Below, piece after piece: positions 26,679-35,888 of a stretch of 64,000 nucleotides of DNA (positions within the stretch are counted from its first letter, which is position 1; each line of letters opens with the position of its first letter). A model generated the notes under the pieces. That model searched no databases. It worked only from the letters and a program-made list of their open reading frames with translations, and was not told the origin of the DNA. The stretch is taken from the NCBI GenBank assembly GCA_900315585.1, contig OMZP01000003.1:62001-126000 (forward strand). Direction: 5' to 3'. The DNA comes from an uncultured Eubacteriales bacterium. GTDB taxonomy: Bacteria > Bacillota > Clostridia > Christensenellales > Aristaeellaceae. Both the position numbers and the translations under genes were made by a program.

Positions 26679-27752
26679 ATGCGCGTGGTGGTCGGCATGT
26701 CCGGTGGCGTGGACAGCTCCGTGGCGGCGCTGATGATGAAGCGGGCCGGTCACGAGGTGATCGGCGTGTTCATGAAGAACTGGGAGGAGAAGGACGAGAG
26801 CGGCGTGTGCACCAGCGAGCGCGACTGGGCCGACGCCCGCTCCGTGTGCGAAAAGCTGGACATCCCCTATTACTCCGTGAACTTCGCCAAACAGTACATG
26901 GACCGGGTGTTCAGCCACTTCCTGGAGGAATACAAAAAGGGCCGCACGCCCAACCCGGACGTGCTGTGCAACCGGGAGATCAAGTTCAACGTCTTCCTGG
27001 ATTTCGCCGAGCAGCTGGGCGCGGAAAAGCTGGTGACGGGCCACTTCGCGGGCGTTGACGAGGCGGGCGGCGAGTATCGCCTGCTCCGGGCCGCCGACGA
27101 GAACAAGGACCAGACCTACTTCCTCTATATGATCGACCAGCACGCCCTGTCGAAGGCGATGTTCCCGGTGGGCGGGCTGCTCAAGAGCGAGGTGCGGCAG
27201 ATCGCCCGGGAGGCGGGCCTGCCGGTCAGCGATAAAAAGGACTCCACCGGCGTATGCTTTATCGGCGAGCGGAATTTCAAGCGGTTTCTGCAGGGCTTCC
27301 TGCCCGCCCAGCCGGGGGACATGGTCACCACCGACGGGAAGGTGGTGGGCCGCCACGACGGGCTGATGTACTACACCCTGGGCCAGCGCCGGGGGCTGGG
27401 CATCGGCGGCGGCGGCAACGGCCAGCGGTGGTTCGTGGTGAAGAAGGACCTGAAGAACAACGTGCTGGTGGTGCACCAGGGGGAGGACGAGGCCCTGCTC
27501 TACAGCCACGAGGCCGTGGGCTCGGACCTGACCTGGCTGGCGGGACATCCGCCGGTGGGCGAGGGCGGCACGCTGGAATGCCTGGCGAGGCTGCGCCATC
27601 GCCAGCCCCTGCAGGCCTGTCGGCTGACGCTGAAGGACGGCCGGGCCTTCATGGAGTTTCCCCAGGCCCAGCGGGCCGTGACGCCGGGACAGTCGGCGGT
27701 GTTCTACCTGGACCGCGTCTGCCTGGGCGGCGCGATCCTCGACGAAAAATGA
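26679..27752 (+). CDS. mnmA: tRNA-specific 2-thiouridylase
   Basis: 357 aa, normal family length. Installs the 2-thio group on U34 of tRNA-Lys, -Glu and -Gln, using ATP and sulfur relayed from a cysteine desulfurase. The PP-loop SGGVDSS (about 8-14) binds ATP. Catalytic Cys97 in PDVLCNREIKF and Cys193 in GVCFIGERNF match the E. coli pair. The central TPNPD and C-terminal beta-barrel region are present. Start ATG 26679 has AAAAGGG upstream; an out-of-frame ATG at 26674 is ignored. Cytoplasmic, housekeeping. No IscS gene next to it. Confidence 0.96.
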   Translation: MRVVVGMSGGVDSSVAALMMKRAGHEVIGVFMKNWEEKDESGVCTSERDWADARSVCEKLDIPYYSVNFAKQYMDRVFSHFLEEYKKGRTPNPDVLCNREIKFNVFLDFAEQLGAEKLVTGHFAGVDEAGGEYRLLRAADENKDQTYFLYMIDQHALSKAMFPVGGLLKSEVRQIAREAGLPVSDKKDSTGVCFIGERNFKRFLQGFLPAQPGDMVTTDGKVVGRHDGLMYYTLGQRRGLGIGGGGNGQRWFVVKKDLKNNVLVVHQGEDEALLYSHEAVGSDLTWLAGHPPVGEGGTLECLARLRHRQPLQACRLTLKDGRAFMEFPQAQRAVTPGQSAVFYLDRVCLGGAILDEK

Positions 27753-27777
27753 TGTCGAAAAAGTTGGCCGGGGGACT

Positions 27778-27805
27778 GTTCACGGGTGATAATTCATGTT
27801 ATAAT
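27778..27805 (+). promoter_or_regulatory. Likely promoter of the coiled-coil gene
   Basis: TATAAT at 27800-27805; a weak -35 TGTTCA at 27778-27783 with a 16-bp spacer. Confidence 0.45.
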
Positions 27806-27917
27806 GATTACAATTAGGAAAAGCAGGGCTTTTCCGGGGCGGTGGCAAGGGAGCGAAGCAAGCTGTGCAGGCCGCCGACAGTTATATAATCAGGGAAATT
27901 ATGGGGGAGGCTGCTCT

Positions 27918-29561
27918 ATGAATACCAAAAGCAAAATCTGGCAGATTGTGCTGTTGGCGCTGCTGGTGATCGCCATCGTCGCCATACTGTTGTTCAACAA
28001 CAAGCTGAACGCCAGCAAGGAATCCCTTTCCAACACCATGGCCCAGCTGACCCAGGAGCAGGAGAACTCCGCGGCGCTGCAGAGCGACCTGGACGCCACC
28101 AAGGCGGACCTGGACACCACGAAGGCCGACCTGGACGCCGCCAAGGCGGACTATGAGGACGTGAGCGCCCAGCTGACCCAGGAGCAGGAGAACTCCGCGG
28201 CCCTGCAGAGCGACCTGGACACCGCGAAGGCGGACCTGGACACCACCAAGGCGGACCTGGATACCACCAAGGCCGACCTGGACGCCGCCAACGACCGGGT
28301 GAGCGAGCTGGAGACCGCAGCCACCGAGGCCGAGGCGAAGATCACGGAGCTGGAGAGCGCGGCCACCGAGGCCGAGACCAGGATCAGCGAGCTGGAGACC
28401 GCGGCCACCGAGGCCGAGGCCAAGATCAGCGAGCTGGAGACCGCGGCCAGCGACGCCGAGACCAAGATCAGCCAGCTGGAGACCGCCGTCCAGGAGAAGG
28501 ACGAGGCCATCGAGGCGCTGACCACCGCCGCCGAGGCTGCCGTCGCCGCCGCGCCCGCCGAGGAGGAGCCCGAAGCCGACGAGACCGCCGAAGCAGCGGA
28601 AGAGGCCGGGGATGTCGAGGCGACCGAAGAGGCCGAAAAGGTTGAAGAATCCGAAAAGGTTGAAGAATCCGAAAAGGTTGAAGAGACCGAGAGCACCGAA
28701 GCGCCCGCCGTCGAGGCCACCGAGGCCGACCTGAGCGCCGCCATGACCAGCGTGGAGGACGCGCTGGTGCAGCTGGCCGGGGCCCAGGCCCTGGAAGAGG
28801 CGCCGGAGGCCGTGGCTGAGGTGAACCTGGAGGAGGTCCGCGAGGCGGTGGACGCCATCGTGCAGGACGAGGAAAAGACCGTGGACGAGCAGGTGGCCGC
28901 CCTGGAGGAGATCCAGCAGACCCTGGAAGAGGCACTGCCGGAGGCGCTGCCCGAGACGGCGGATGTCGAGGCCGTGCAGGCGCAGCTGGACGCCGCCGAG
29001 GCCGAGGTGGAGAAGCTGACCGGCGAGCTGGCCCAGCAGATGACCACCATCGACGCGTTGAACGCCCAGATCGCCGAGTTGGGCGAGCAGGCCGAGACCG
29101 ACGCGACCCAGCTCGCCGACCTGCAGAGCCAGCTGGAGGCGGCCATGGCCGACGCCGAGGCCAAGACCGAGGCCCTGGAGACCGCCCAGGCGGAATACGC
29201 GAAGGAGCTGGCGGCGGCGGAGGCCTATGTGGTGCAGCGCGCTCCCGCCTCCGGCGAGGCCCACATCGCCACCGCCGTGGACAACGTCATCGACGTGGCC
29301 GCGGACGGCGTGACCGCCGACTGGCAGTACACCAACAGCGACCTGTCCGGCAATACCGCCGTGCTGAGCCTGGTGCTGGACAGCGGCGAGACCGTGTTCC
29401 TTTCAAATGTGAAGCCCGGCGAGGCGCTCGACAGCGTCACGCTGGACACGCCCCTGGCCCCCGGCACCTACAAGGCCCTGGCCGTCACCACCGTCGTGGA
29501 CGAGAAGGGCGAGGCCCAGCTCACCACCCGCGTGCCCGTGACGCTGAACGTGGCCGGTTGA
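27918..29561 (+). CDS. Membrane-anchored coiled-coil protein
   Basis: 547 aa from ATG 27918 (strong SD GGGGGAGG); the longer frame from 27786 would start inside the promoter. One membrane segment (about 8-26), then extended coiled coil to about residue 440, built from short internal repeats: LTQEQENSAALQSDLD (twice), TKADLDTTKADLD, and AATEAEAKISELE (several times). An acidic Ala/Glu stretch (about 205-270, with three EKVEESEKVEE-type units) interrupts it. A small C-terminal beta domain (about 440-547) is preceded by YVVQRAPAS. No enzyme motif. Probably a wall-spanning spacer or scaffold; function unknown. Confidence 0.8.
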   Translation: MNTKSKIWQIVLLALLVIAIVAILLFNNKLNASKESLSNTMAQLTQEQENSAALQSDLDATKADLDTTKADLDAAKADYEDVSAQLTQEQENSAALQSDLDTAKADLDTTKADLDTTKADLDAANDRVSELETAATEAEAKITELESAATEAETRISELETAATEAEAKISELETAASDAETKISQLETAVQEKDEAIEALTTAAEAAVAAAPAEEEPEADETAEAAEEAGDVEATEEAEKVEESEKVEESEKVEETESTEAPAVEATEADLSAAMTSVEDALVQLAGAQALEEAPEAVAEVNLEEVREAVDAIVQDEEKTVDEQVAALEEIQQTLEEALPEALPETADVEAVQAQLDAAEAEVEKLTGELAQQMTTIDALNAQIAELGEQAETDATQLADLQSQLEAAMADAEAKTEALETAQAEYAKELAAAEAYVVQRAPASGEAHIATAVDNVIDVAADGVTADWQYTNSDLSGNTAVLSLVLDSGETVFLSNVKPGEALDSVTLDTPLAPGTYKALAVTTVVDEKGEAQLTTRVPVTLNVAG

Positions 29562-29591
29562 TCGACGCATAACATACAAGAGGAAAACCAT

Positions 29592-29661
29592 TTGTAGGGG
29601 CGGCGTTGCGCCGCCCGCCTTCCCCTGATCGCATTCCGCAATTCCGCGCGGCAGCGATTGG
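29592..29661 (+). repeat. Dispersed repeat, homologous in inverse orientation to 56109-56190
   Basis: Starts GTAGGGGCGGCGTTGCGCC and runs through GCATTCCGCAATTCCGCGCGG; the reverse complement of 56109-56190 shares this order with few differences. Confidence 0.75.
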
Positions 29662-29751
29662 GACCCGGCCCTGCCGGGGGGCGGGCGCCGCAACGGTGCC
29701 CCTGCACCTGTTTGATACAGGCATGTTCGTTTTGAGACAGTCCCTTTTTGC

Positions 29752-29912
29752 CTTCCCCTTTGGGGAAGGTGGATTTCGGCAAAATTGCTTGCAATTCTGC
29801 CGAAAGACGGATGAGGTCTTTTTCGGTCAGTTTTGTGCGCTGATCGCTGGAAAGGCGCGGGACGGATTGTGGGGGACCTCATCCGCCCTTTCAGGGCACC
29901 TTCCCCAAAGGG
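29752..29912. repeat. Inverted repeat pair with CCTTCCCCTTTGGGG unit
   Basis: CCTTCCCCTTTGGGGAAGGTG near 29752 and CACCTTCCCCAAAGGGGAAGG near 29891, with GATGAGGTC / GACCTCATC also mirrored. Each unit is itself a hairpin; the same unit occurs at 6309. Confidence 0.75.
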
Positions 29913-29998
29913 GAAGGCTTATGGAGCCGCTGCCGATCCGGTCCGGAAAGGTATCATACAAGGCAAACGAGCGTTTTGAACGGAGGAGGGCGAAGCCT

Positions 29999-30304
29999 GT
30001 GTTGGAATGGCTGAAAAGGCTGCTGAAAGGAAGCGGGCCGAGGCAGACCGGCATGATCACGCGGACCTGCAAGCGATGCGGGAAGACCTTCACCCTGCCG
30101 GAGGAGGTGCAGCACTGGCCGGATTACTGCCAGGCCTGCCGGGGTAAGGTCCGCGCCACGGAGACGGTCACAAGGACGTGCCGCCGCTGCGGGCGGAGCT
30201 TCACCTTCCCCTCCTCAGAGGCGCGCTGGCCGAAGGAATGCCCGGACTGCCGGGCGCGGCGGCTGAAACAAAACGGAGACCATGGAAGGGAGAGGAAAAC
30301 ATGA
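29999..30304 (+). CDS. Small double zinc-ribbon protein
   Basis: 101 aa from GTG 29999, chosen because GGAGGAGGG lies 8 nt upstream; an upstream ATG (29921) falls in the repeat region and lacks an SD. Two tandem ribbons: CKRCGKTFTLPEE...CQAC and CRRCGRSFTFPSSE...CPDC, each CxxC plus CxxC, like the family called probable zinc-ribbon. Arg/Lys-rich ends suggest nucleic acid or protein contact. The stop overlaps the glutaredoxin start (ATGA), so the pair is co-translated; a link to redox control of zinc thiolates is only inference. Confidence 0.75.
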   Translation: MLEWLKRLLKGSGPRQTGMITRTCKRCGKTFTLPEEVQHWPDYCQACRGKVRATETVTRTCRRCGRSFTFPSSEARWPKECPDCRARRLKQNGDHGRERKT

Positions 30305-30612
30305 TTCGCGTTTACGGCATGCCCACCTGCCCCTATTGCGACTTTGTGCACGCGCAGATCGCGGGGCGGGAGGACGAGTTTGAGTACGTCAACATTGGCG
30401 AGAACATCCGCAACATGAGCGCCTTTACCCGGCTTCGGGACGAAAACCCCGTGTTCGACCGCTGCAAGGCCATCGGGGACGTGGGCATTCCCGCCTTTGT
30501 GTTTGAGGACGGCCGGGTGTCCATCGACCCGGCGGACGCGGGGCTGGTGGAATACGGCACGGCGGGCGCCTGCTCCATCGAGGACCACCGCAGCGGCAGG
30601 AAGGGCTGCTGA
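30301..30612 (+). CDS. Glutaredoxin-like protein with CPYC motif
   Basis: 103 aa. Thioredoxin fold start MIRVYGMPTCPYCDF with the redox CPYC at residues 10-13, followed by GIPAFVFEDG (cis-Pro region, about 63-72). Likely reduces mixed disulfides in the cytoplasm. The C-terminus carries extra Cys residues (GACSIE and the final GKGC). It is translated from an ATGA overlap with the zinc-ribbon gene. Confidence 0.8.
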   Translation: MIRVYGMPTCPYCDFVHAQIAGREDEFEYVNIGENIRNMSAFTRLRDENPVFDRCKAIGDVGIPAFVFEDGRVSIDPADAGLVEYGTAGACSIEDHRSGRKGC

Positions 30613-30681
30613 GGCGGACTGGAACCAAACAGGAGGAAAACCGTCCAATCATCAAATCCATTCATACAGGAGGCAAAACAG

Positions 30682-31149
30682 ATGAAAAAGAAGATGTTGC
30701 TTGCGGCACTGGCGGCGCTGGTCCTGATGCTGGGCAGCGCGGTTCACGCGGAGATCATTCCGCCCTACGGCGAGGGCCAGATCGGCCTGGGAGCCATCGT
30801 GCTGTGCGAGGAGCTGACCCTGCGCAAGGGCCCCGACGCCGGCTCCGGGACCGTGGAGAAGCTGCACTACGGCGACCTGATCCTGGTGGACCGGCAGGAG
30901 GACGGCTGGGCCCACTGCTTCGACTCCGATTCCGAGGACAGCCTGGAGGGCTGGGTGAACGCGGATTACATCGTCGTCGACCCCGCCCGGTTCGTGACGG
31001 AGGGAAGGACGCCGGTGTACGCCTGGAACGACGGGGACGCGCCGAAGGTGGGCCTTCTGAGCGATGGCGTCACCCTGCCCATCCTGGCGGACGACGGCGA
31101 TTGGCTCCTCGTCAGCCTGCGCGGCGCGGTGGGCTGGGTCCGCAAGTGA
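30682..31149 (+). CDS. Exported SH3-like domain protein
   Basis: 155 aa. Signal peptide (1-23, SAVHA-EI). Residues about 37-90 form a bacterial SH3 domain (LTLRKGPDAGSGTVEKLHYGDLILV...GWAHC...GWVNADYI); a second, more divergent copy is at 100-155 (GVTLPILADDGDWLLVSLRGAVGWVRK). Such domains bind peptidoglycan or wall peptides. No enzyme domain attached. SD AGGAGG before ATG 30682. Confidence 0.8.
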   Translation: MKKKMLLAALAALVLMLGSAVHAEIIPPYGEGQIGLGAIVLCEELTLRKGPDAGSGTVEKLHYGDLILVDRQEDGWAHCFDSDSEDSLEGWVNADYIVVDPARFVTEGRTPVYAWNDGDAPKVGLLSDGVTLPILADDGDWLLVSLRGAVGWVRK

Positions 31150-31187
31150 CCGGAAGCGGACGACCGGCACAGGGGAGGCGCAAGGCC

Positions 31188-31826
31188 ATGAACATCACGG
31201 TATACCTGGGCGCGAATCCGGGCAACGACCCGGCGCTGACCCGGGCGGCGCGGGCGCTGGGGCGCTGGATCGGCGACAGCGGCCACGCCCTCGTCTACGG
31301 CGGCTCAAAGTCCGGCCTGATGGGCGAGCTGGCCCAAAGCGTGCTGGAGGCGGGCGGCGAGGTGACGGGCGTGGAGCCGGGATTCTTCGTGGACGCCGGG
31401 TTTGTCTACGACGCCATCACCCGCCTGATCGTGACCGAGGACATGGCCCAGCGCAAGGCGAAGATGATCGAGCTGGGCGACGCCTTCATCGCCTTCCCCG
31501 GCGGCACGGGCACGCTGGAGGAGATCGCCGAGGTGATGAGCAAGGTGTCCCTGAAGCACCTGGACGCGCCCTGCATCCTCTACAACCTGAACGGCTATTA
31601 CGACGGGCTGAAGGCGCTGCTGGGGCACATGATCGAAATGGGGCTCTCCTCACAGGAAAAGCAGGCGGGCATCTTCTTCGCGGACAGCCTGGAGGCCATC
31701 CGGGCGATCCTGGGGGATGCGCGGCCTCACCGCCCCCACCAGGCGTCCAGGTCTGCCCGCATGGCTTCAAACCAGCGGCGGGTGTCTGGGTTGTCCGATT
31801 CAAAGGCGAGCATCCGGTCCACGTAG
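31188..31826 (+). CDS. LOG-family nucleotide 5'-monophosphate hydrolase-like protein
   Basis: 212 aa from ATG 31188 (SD GGGGAGG). The Rossmann-like lysine decarboxylase-like/LOG fold is shown by YGGSKSGLMGELA (about 39-51) and the signature PGGTGTLEE (about 103-111). The family cleaves ribosyl-nucleotide monophosphates or related substrates; cytokinin activity should not be assumed in bacteria. The last 34 residues (after ILGD, rich in Arg/Ser) are read from bases that also encode the end of the convergent HD gene, a probable read-through tail without a fold of its own. Confidence 0.85.
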   Translation: MNITVYLGANPGNDPALTRAARALGRWIGDSGHALVYGGSKSGLMGELAQSVLEAGGEVTGVEPGFFVDAGFVYDAITRLIVTEDMAQRKAKMIELGDAFIAFPGGTGTLEEIAEVMSKVSLKHLDAPCILYNLNGYYDGLKALLGHMIEMGLSSQEKQAGIFFADSLEAIRAILGDARPHRPHQASRSARMASNQRRVSGLSDSKASIRST

Positions 31827-32479
31827 CCCTGCTCCCGGACGATGGACCGGCTGGCGGGGTAGACGAGTTCGAACACCAGGCACAGGTGGGCCGCCACGTA
31901 GTCCGCGGGGGTCTTTTTCAGGGCGCGCAGCACGGCGGTGCGGCGCCGGAAGCAGTCCTTCACGGCCTCGCTGACGGGCGAGGCGCGGAGGGCTTCGCGG
32001 GTCACGTTGTAGATGTCCTCCAGGGGCGTTTCGCAGTTGACCCGGAAGATGTCGATCTTGTCCGCGTCCCGCAGGATGTGGCAATAGGTCGTCTCCGGCT
32101 CCGACAGTCCCTCCGGCAGGCGGTAGGCGCTGTGGCAGCGGATGGCCGTCTCCAGGATGCGCCGCGCCTCTGCGGTCAGGTCCAGCGGGAACCGCGCCAG
32201 CAGGCCCTCCTCAAAGAGCAGGTCCGCGCCCAGGGCCGCATGGTCCACGGAGGCGGCGTCCACGAAGGTGCCCCAGCGCCGGACCTGCTCAAAGCGGCCG
32301 ATGTCGTGGAGCATGCCGCAGAGCCAGGCCAGGTCGGGGTCCGCCAGGCCGTCCGCGATTTGCCGGCAGAGGGCCGCGACCCGGTAGGTGTGGTCGATCT
32401 TGAGCTTGATCTTGGGGTCGGCGGCGTTGTAGCCGGACACGTAGCCGTCGAAGGCCTTCATGATGCCATTTTTGTCCAT
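31727..32479 (-). CDS. HD-domain phosphohydrolase
   Basis: 250 aa. Metal-binding HD pattern: HTYRVAALCRQI (His30), MLHDIGRF, later H and RDADKID. Soluble, no other domain. Probably a nucleotide or phosphate-ester hydrolase; substrate unknown. Two bases separate it from the upstream glycerate kinase gene, so they form one operon. Its 3' end overlaps the LOG-family gene by 100 bp in tail-to-tail orientation. Confidence 0.85.
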   Translation of the reverse strand: MDKNGIMKAFDGYVSGYNAADPKIKLKIDHTYRVAALCRQIADGLADPDLAWLCGMLHDIGRFEQVRRWGTFVDAASVDHAALGADLLFEEGLLARFPLDLTAEARRILETAIRCHSAYRLPEGLSEPETTYCHILRDADKIDIFRVNCETPLEDIYNVTREALRASPVSEAVKDCFRRRTAVLRALKKTPADYVAAHLCLVFELVYPASRSIVREQGYVDRMLAFESDNPDTRRWFEAMRADLDAWWGR

Positions 32480-32481
32480 GC

Positions 32482-33636
32482 TTATCGCTCCTCCCGCGCC
32501 TTCAGCGCCATGCCCGCCCGGAGGAGCCGGAACAGGCGCACCGCGCCCCGGTAGTAGAGTTCCTCGGCCCGTTCCAGCGCCGCCTCCAGGGGCATCGGCG
32601 CATCCACGGCGGTCATCAGGGCGGCGATGCCATGGTCGAGGATTTGGTCTGCGCCCGGGCCCAGGGAGCCGCTGAGGCCCACGGCGATCACGCCCTTTTT
32701 CGCGGCGCGCTCGCCCACGCCCCGCATCACCTTGCCGAAGCAGCTCTGCCAGTCGGTGCGGCCCTCGCCGGTCACCACCAGGTCCACGCTCGCAAGGCGC
32801 CGGTCGAAGTCGATCAGGTCCAGCACCGTGTCGATGCCGGACTTCATCTCCCCGCCCAGGAACACCTTGAGCGCCGTGCCCAGGCCGCCCGCCGCGCCCG
32901 CGCCCGGGATGGCGTCGGGGTCGACGCCGAACTGCCGGCGGATCACGTCCCGATAGTTCGCCATCCCGGCCTCCAGCCGCGCCTGCGTCTCAGGGGTCGC
33001 GCCCTTCTGGGCCCCGAAGGTCAAGGTCGCGCCGTGCTCGCCGCAGAGGGGGTTGGTCACGTCGCACATGACGGTGAGCTTCGCCCGGGCCAGGCGGGGG
33101 TCCAGGTTCGACAGGTCGATGGCGGCGACCTTCTCCAGGTCCTCGCCCCGGCCCGCAAGCGCCCGGCCCCGGTCGTCCAGGAAGCGCGCGCCCAACGCCC
33201 GGGCGCAGCCCATGCCGCCGTCGTTGGTGGCGCTGCCGCCGATGGCGACGGACAGGTCCGTGAAGCCCCGGTCCAGGGCGTGGCGGATCAGCTCGCCGGT
33301 GCCGAAGCTGGTGGCGCGCAGGGGGTCGCGCCTATCCGGGGACAGGAGCGTCAGCCCGGAGGCCGCGGCCATTTCGAGGATGGCCCGCCGATCGTCCAGC
33401 TGGCCGTAGCGGGCGGCGACCTTTTCCATCATCGGCCCGCGGACCTCGCAGTTGATCCACCGGCCGTGCTCCGCGGCCACCACCGCCTCCGCGGTGCCCT
33501 CGCCGCCGTCGGCCACCGGCACGCCGATGGTCTCGACCTCGCCAAAGACCTCCTTCGCCGCCCTCGCCAGCAGCGTGATGGTCTGCCCGCTGGTCAGGCT
33601 GCCCTTGAAGGAATCCGACGCAAACAGGAATTTCAT
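32482..33636 (-). CDS. glxK: Glycerate kinase (GK-II/GlxK type)
   Basis: 384 aa, usual length. Starts FLFASDSFKGSLTS, with VPVADGGEGTAEAV (about 41-54), SATNDGGMGCARALG (about 137-151) and GAAGGLGTALKVFLGG (about 241-256), the hallmarks of the GarK/GlxK family that phosphorylates D-glycerate with ATP. Feeds glycerate into lower glycolysis. Co-transcribed with the HD gene; own sigma-A promoter at 33729-33757. Confidence 0.93.
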   Translation of the reverse strand: MKFLFASDSFKGSLTSGQTITLLARAAKEVFGEVETIGVPVADGGEGTAEAVVAAEHGRWINCEVRGPMMEKVAARYGQLDDRRAILEMAAASGLTLLSPDRRDPLRATSFGTGELIRHALDRGFTDLSVAIGGSATNDGGMGCARALGARFLDDRGRALAGRGEDLEKVAAIDLSNLDPRLARAKLTVMCDVTNPLCGEHGATLTFGAQKGATPETQARLEAGMANYRDVIRRQFGVDPDAIPGAGAAGGLGTALKVFLGGEMKSGIDTVLDLIDFDRRLASVDLVVTGEGRTDWQSCFGKVMRGVGERAAKKGVIAVGLSGSLGPGADQILDHGIAALMTAVDAPMPLEAALERAEELYYRGAVRLFRLLRAGMALKAREER

Positions 33637-33728
33637 GGAAGCACCCTCCCCGTGGTTGCTCGACGATGCGGCATCGGACCGTCGGGCTCTCCCTGCCCGC
33701 CGACCCGGAAAAACGCCGTTTCCCCACT

Positions 33729-33757
33729 ATTATATCATGAGAGGCGGTCATGGGCAA
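33729..33757 (-). promoter_or_regulatory. Promoter of glycerate kinase operon
   Basis: On the minus strand TTGCCC (33757-33752), 17-bp spacer, TATAAT (33734-33729). Confidence 0.65.
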
Positions 33758-33902
33758 TGCCGGAAAGCAGCCGTCCGGGAGGCGCGCGACGGGTCCCGAA
33801 GCCGAATCTTTTTGCGCCAAAATGGACGGCGAGGCAGGAGAAACGGGCGAAACGGTGAAGTATACAAGGAACGTATTCAAAAAAACCAAAGGAGTCGGGC
33901 CT

Positions 33903-35867
33903 ATGAATTTCTTCGAGCAGAACGGCCAGGAGCTGATCTGGCGCAACAGGGGCGAGACGCTGGTGCTCACCCCCTGGGGGGAGGACAGCCTGCGGGTGCG
34001 CGCCACGCTGCAGGGGGACGTGCTGGATGCGCGCTGGGCGCTGCTGGAGCCGGATGAGACGGAGGCCGTCATTGAGATCGACGGCGATCGGGCGGCCATC
34101 ACCAACGGCAGGCTGACCGCGAAAATCGACATGGACGACTGGCACCGCTATGCCCGGATCAGCTTCTTCAACCAGAGGGGCGAGCTGCTGCTGCGGGAGA
34201 CTGCCCCGGCCAACGCCCTGGCGCTGAAATCCCGGAAGTTCGAGCCGTACCTGGGCGGCGACTTCGCCCTGACCGCCACCTTCGACGGCCAGGACGGCGA
34301 GCGCCTCTACGGCATGGGCCAGTACCAGGAGGAGATATTGGACTGGAAGGGCTGCACCCTGGAGCTGGCCCACCGCAACAGCCAGGCCAGCGTGCCCTTC
34401 GTGATGTCCAGCCGGGGCTACGGCTTCCTCTGGCACAATCCCGCCATCGGCAGCGTGTCCTTCGGCGCGAACCGCACCACCTGGCGGGCCGAATCCACCA
34501 AGCAGCTGGATTACTGGATCACCTGCGGCGACGCGCCGAAGGAGATCAGCCTGCACTACGCCCGCGCCACCGGCTTCGCGCCGATGATGCCGGAGTACGG
34601 CCTGGGCTTCTGGCAGTGCAAGCTGCGCTACTGGAACCAGGAGCAGCTGCTTCAGGTGGCCCGGGAGTACGTGCGCCGGGGACTGAAGATCGACGTGATC
34701 GTGTGCGACTTCTTCCACTGGCCCCGGATGGGCGACTACCGCTTCGACCCGGAGTTCTTCCCGGACCCCGTCGCCATGGTGAAGGAGCTGAAGGCCATGG
34801 GCATCGAGCTGATGGTGTCCGTGTGGCCCCAGGTGGCCCTGACCAGCGAAAACTACCCGGAGATGCTCCAGCAGGGCCTGCTGGTGCGGGCGGAGTACGG
34901 CGAGCAGATCGGCATGCGCTTCGTGGAGGACAGCATGTTCTACGACGCCACCAATCCCCGGGCCCGGCAGTACGTGTGGAAGAAGATCAAGCAGAACTAC
35001 TACGACGCCGGCATCCGCCTGTTCTGGCTGGACGAGGCCGAGCCGGAGTACGGCACCTATGAGTACAAAAACTACCGGTACTACCTGGGCAGCAACCAGC
35101 AGGTGGGCAACGTCTATCCCCAGATGTACGCCCGTAACTTCTACGACGGCATGGTGTCCGAGGGCCAGGAGAACCCGGTGAACCTGCTGCGCTGCGCCTG
35201 GGCGGGCAGCCAGCGGTACGGCGCGCTGGTGTGGTCCGGCGACATCATGAGCCGCTGGGAGGACTTCCGCCGCCAGATCTGCGCAGGGCTCAGCATGGGC
35301 GTCGCGGGCATTCCCTGGTGGACCACCGACATCGGCGGCTTCCACGACGGCTGGCCGGAGAAGCCGGAGTTCCGGGAGCTGTTCGTCCGCTGGTTCGAGT
35401 GGGGCTGCTACTGCCCGGTGATGCGGCTGCACGGCGACCGCAAGCCCGTCCAGCCCGTGCATCGCAAGGACGGCACGCCGGTGCTGCCCTCCGGCGCGGA
35501 CAACGAGGTGTGGAGCTACGGCGAGGAGGCCTATCCCATCCTGGTGAAGTACATGAAGCGGCGGGAGGCGCTGCGGGACTACATCCGCGAGACCATGCGC
35601 CAGGCCCACGAGGCGGGCACGCCCGTGATGCGGGCCATGTTCTACGCCTTCCCGGAGGACGCGGCCTGCGCCGAATTGAAGGACCAGTACATGTTCGGCG
35701 ACAGGTACCTGGTGGCCCCGGTGCTGGAGCCCGGCGCCAGGAAGAAGCTGGTCTACCTGCCCGCCGGGATCTGGAAGGACGTGGACACCGGCGAGGCGCT
35801 GGCCGGCGGCGGAACCGTGGAGGTGGAGGCGCCGCTGGAGCGCATCCCGGTGTTTGAGAGGCTGTAG
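33903..35867 (+). CDS. Family 31 glycoside hydrolase (alpha-xylosidase/alpha-glucosidase type)
   Basis: 654 aa from ATG 33903 (SD AAAGGAG, spacing 8). N-terminal beta domain (1-210), TIM barrel from about 215. Nucleophile Asp377 in FWLDEAEPE and acid/base Asp447 in VWSGDIMS, separated as in YicI-type enzymes; PWWTTDIGGFH follows. No signal peptide, so cytoplasmic. Releases terminal alpha-linked xylose or glucose from oligosaccharides; exact specificity is not decided by these motifs. 21 bp upstream of GH127. Confidence 0.9.
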   Translation: MNFFEQNGQELIWRNRGETLVLTPWGEDSLRVRATLQGDVLDARWALLEPDETEAVIEIDGDRAAITNGRLTAKIDMDDWHRYARISFFNQRGELLLRETAPANALALKSRKFEPYLGGDFALTATFDGQDGERLYGMGQYQEEILDWKGCTLELAHRNSQASVPFVMSSRGYGFLWHNPAIGSVSFGANRTTWRAESTKQLDYWITCGDAPKEISLHYARATGFAPMMPEYGLGFWQCKLRYWNQEQLLQVAREYVRRGLKIDVIVCDFFHWPRMGDYRFDPEFFPDPVAMVKELKAMGIELMVSVWPQVALTSENYPEMLQQGLLVRAEYGEQIGMRFVEDSMFYDATNPRARQYVWKKIKQNYYDAGIRLFWLDEAEPEYGTYEYKNYRYYLGSNQQVGNVYPQMYARNFYDGMVSEGQENPVNLLRCAWAGSQRYGALVWSGDIMSRWEDFRRQICAGLSMGVAGIPWWTTDIGGFHDGWPEKPEFRELFVRWFEWGCYCPVMRLHGDRKPVQPVHRKDGTPVLPSGADNEVWSYGEEAYPILVKYMKRREALRDYIRETMRQAHEAGTPVMRAMFYAFPEDAACAELKDQYMFGDRYLVAPVLEPGARKKLVYLPAGIWKDVDTGEALAGGGTVEVEAPLERIPVFERL

Positions 35868-35888
35868 AAAATACGAGGAGGGTTCTCC

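Larger units (their letters stand above)
29562..29998. other. 437-bp intergenic region made of dispersed repeats
   Basis: Two repeat families lie here: 29592-29661 (also inverted at 56109-56190) and the CCTTCCCC hairpin pair (29752-29772 and 29892-29912). No gene supported; open frames are products of the GC-rich repeats. Confidence 0.65.
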
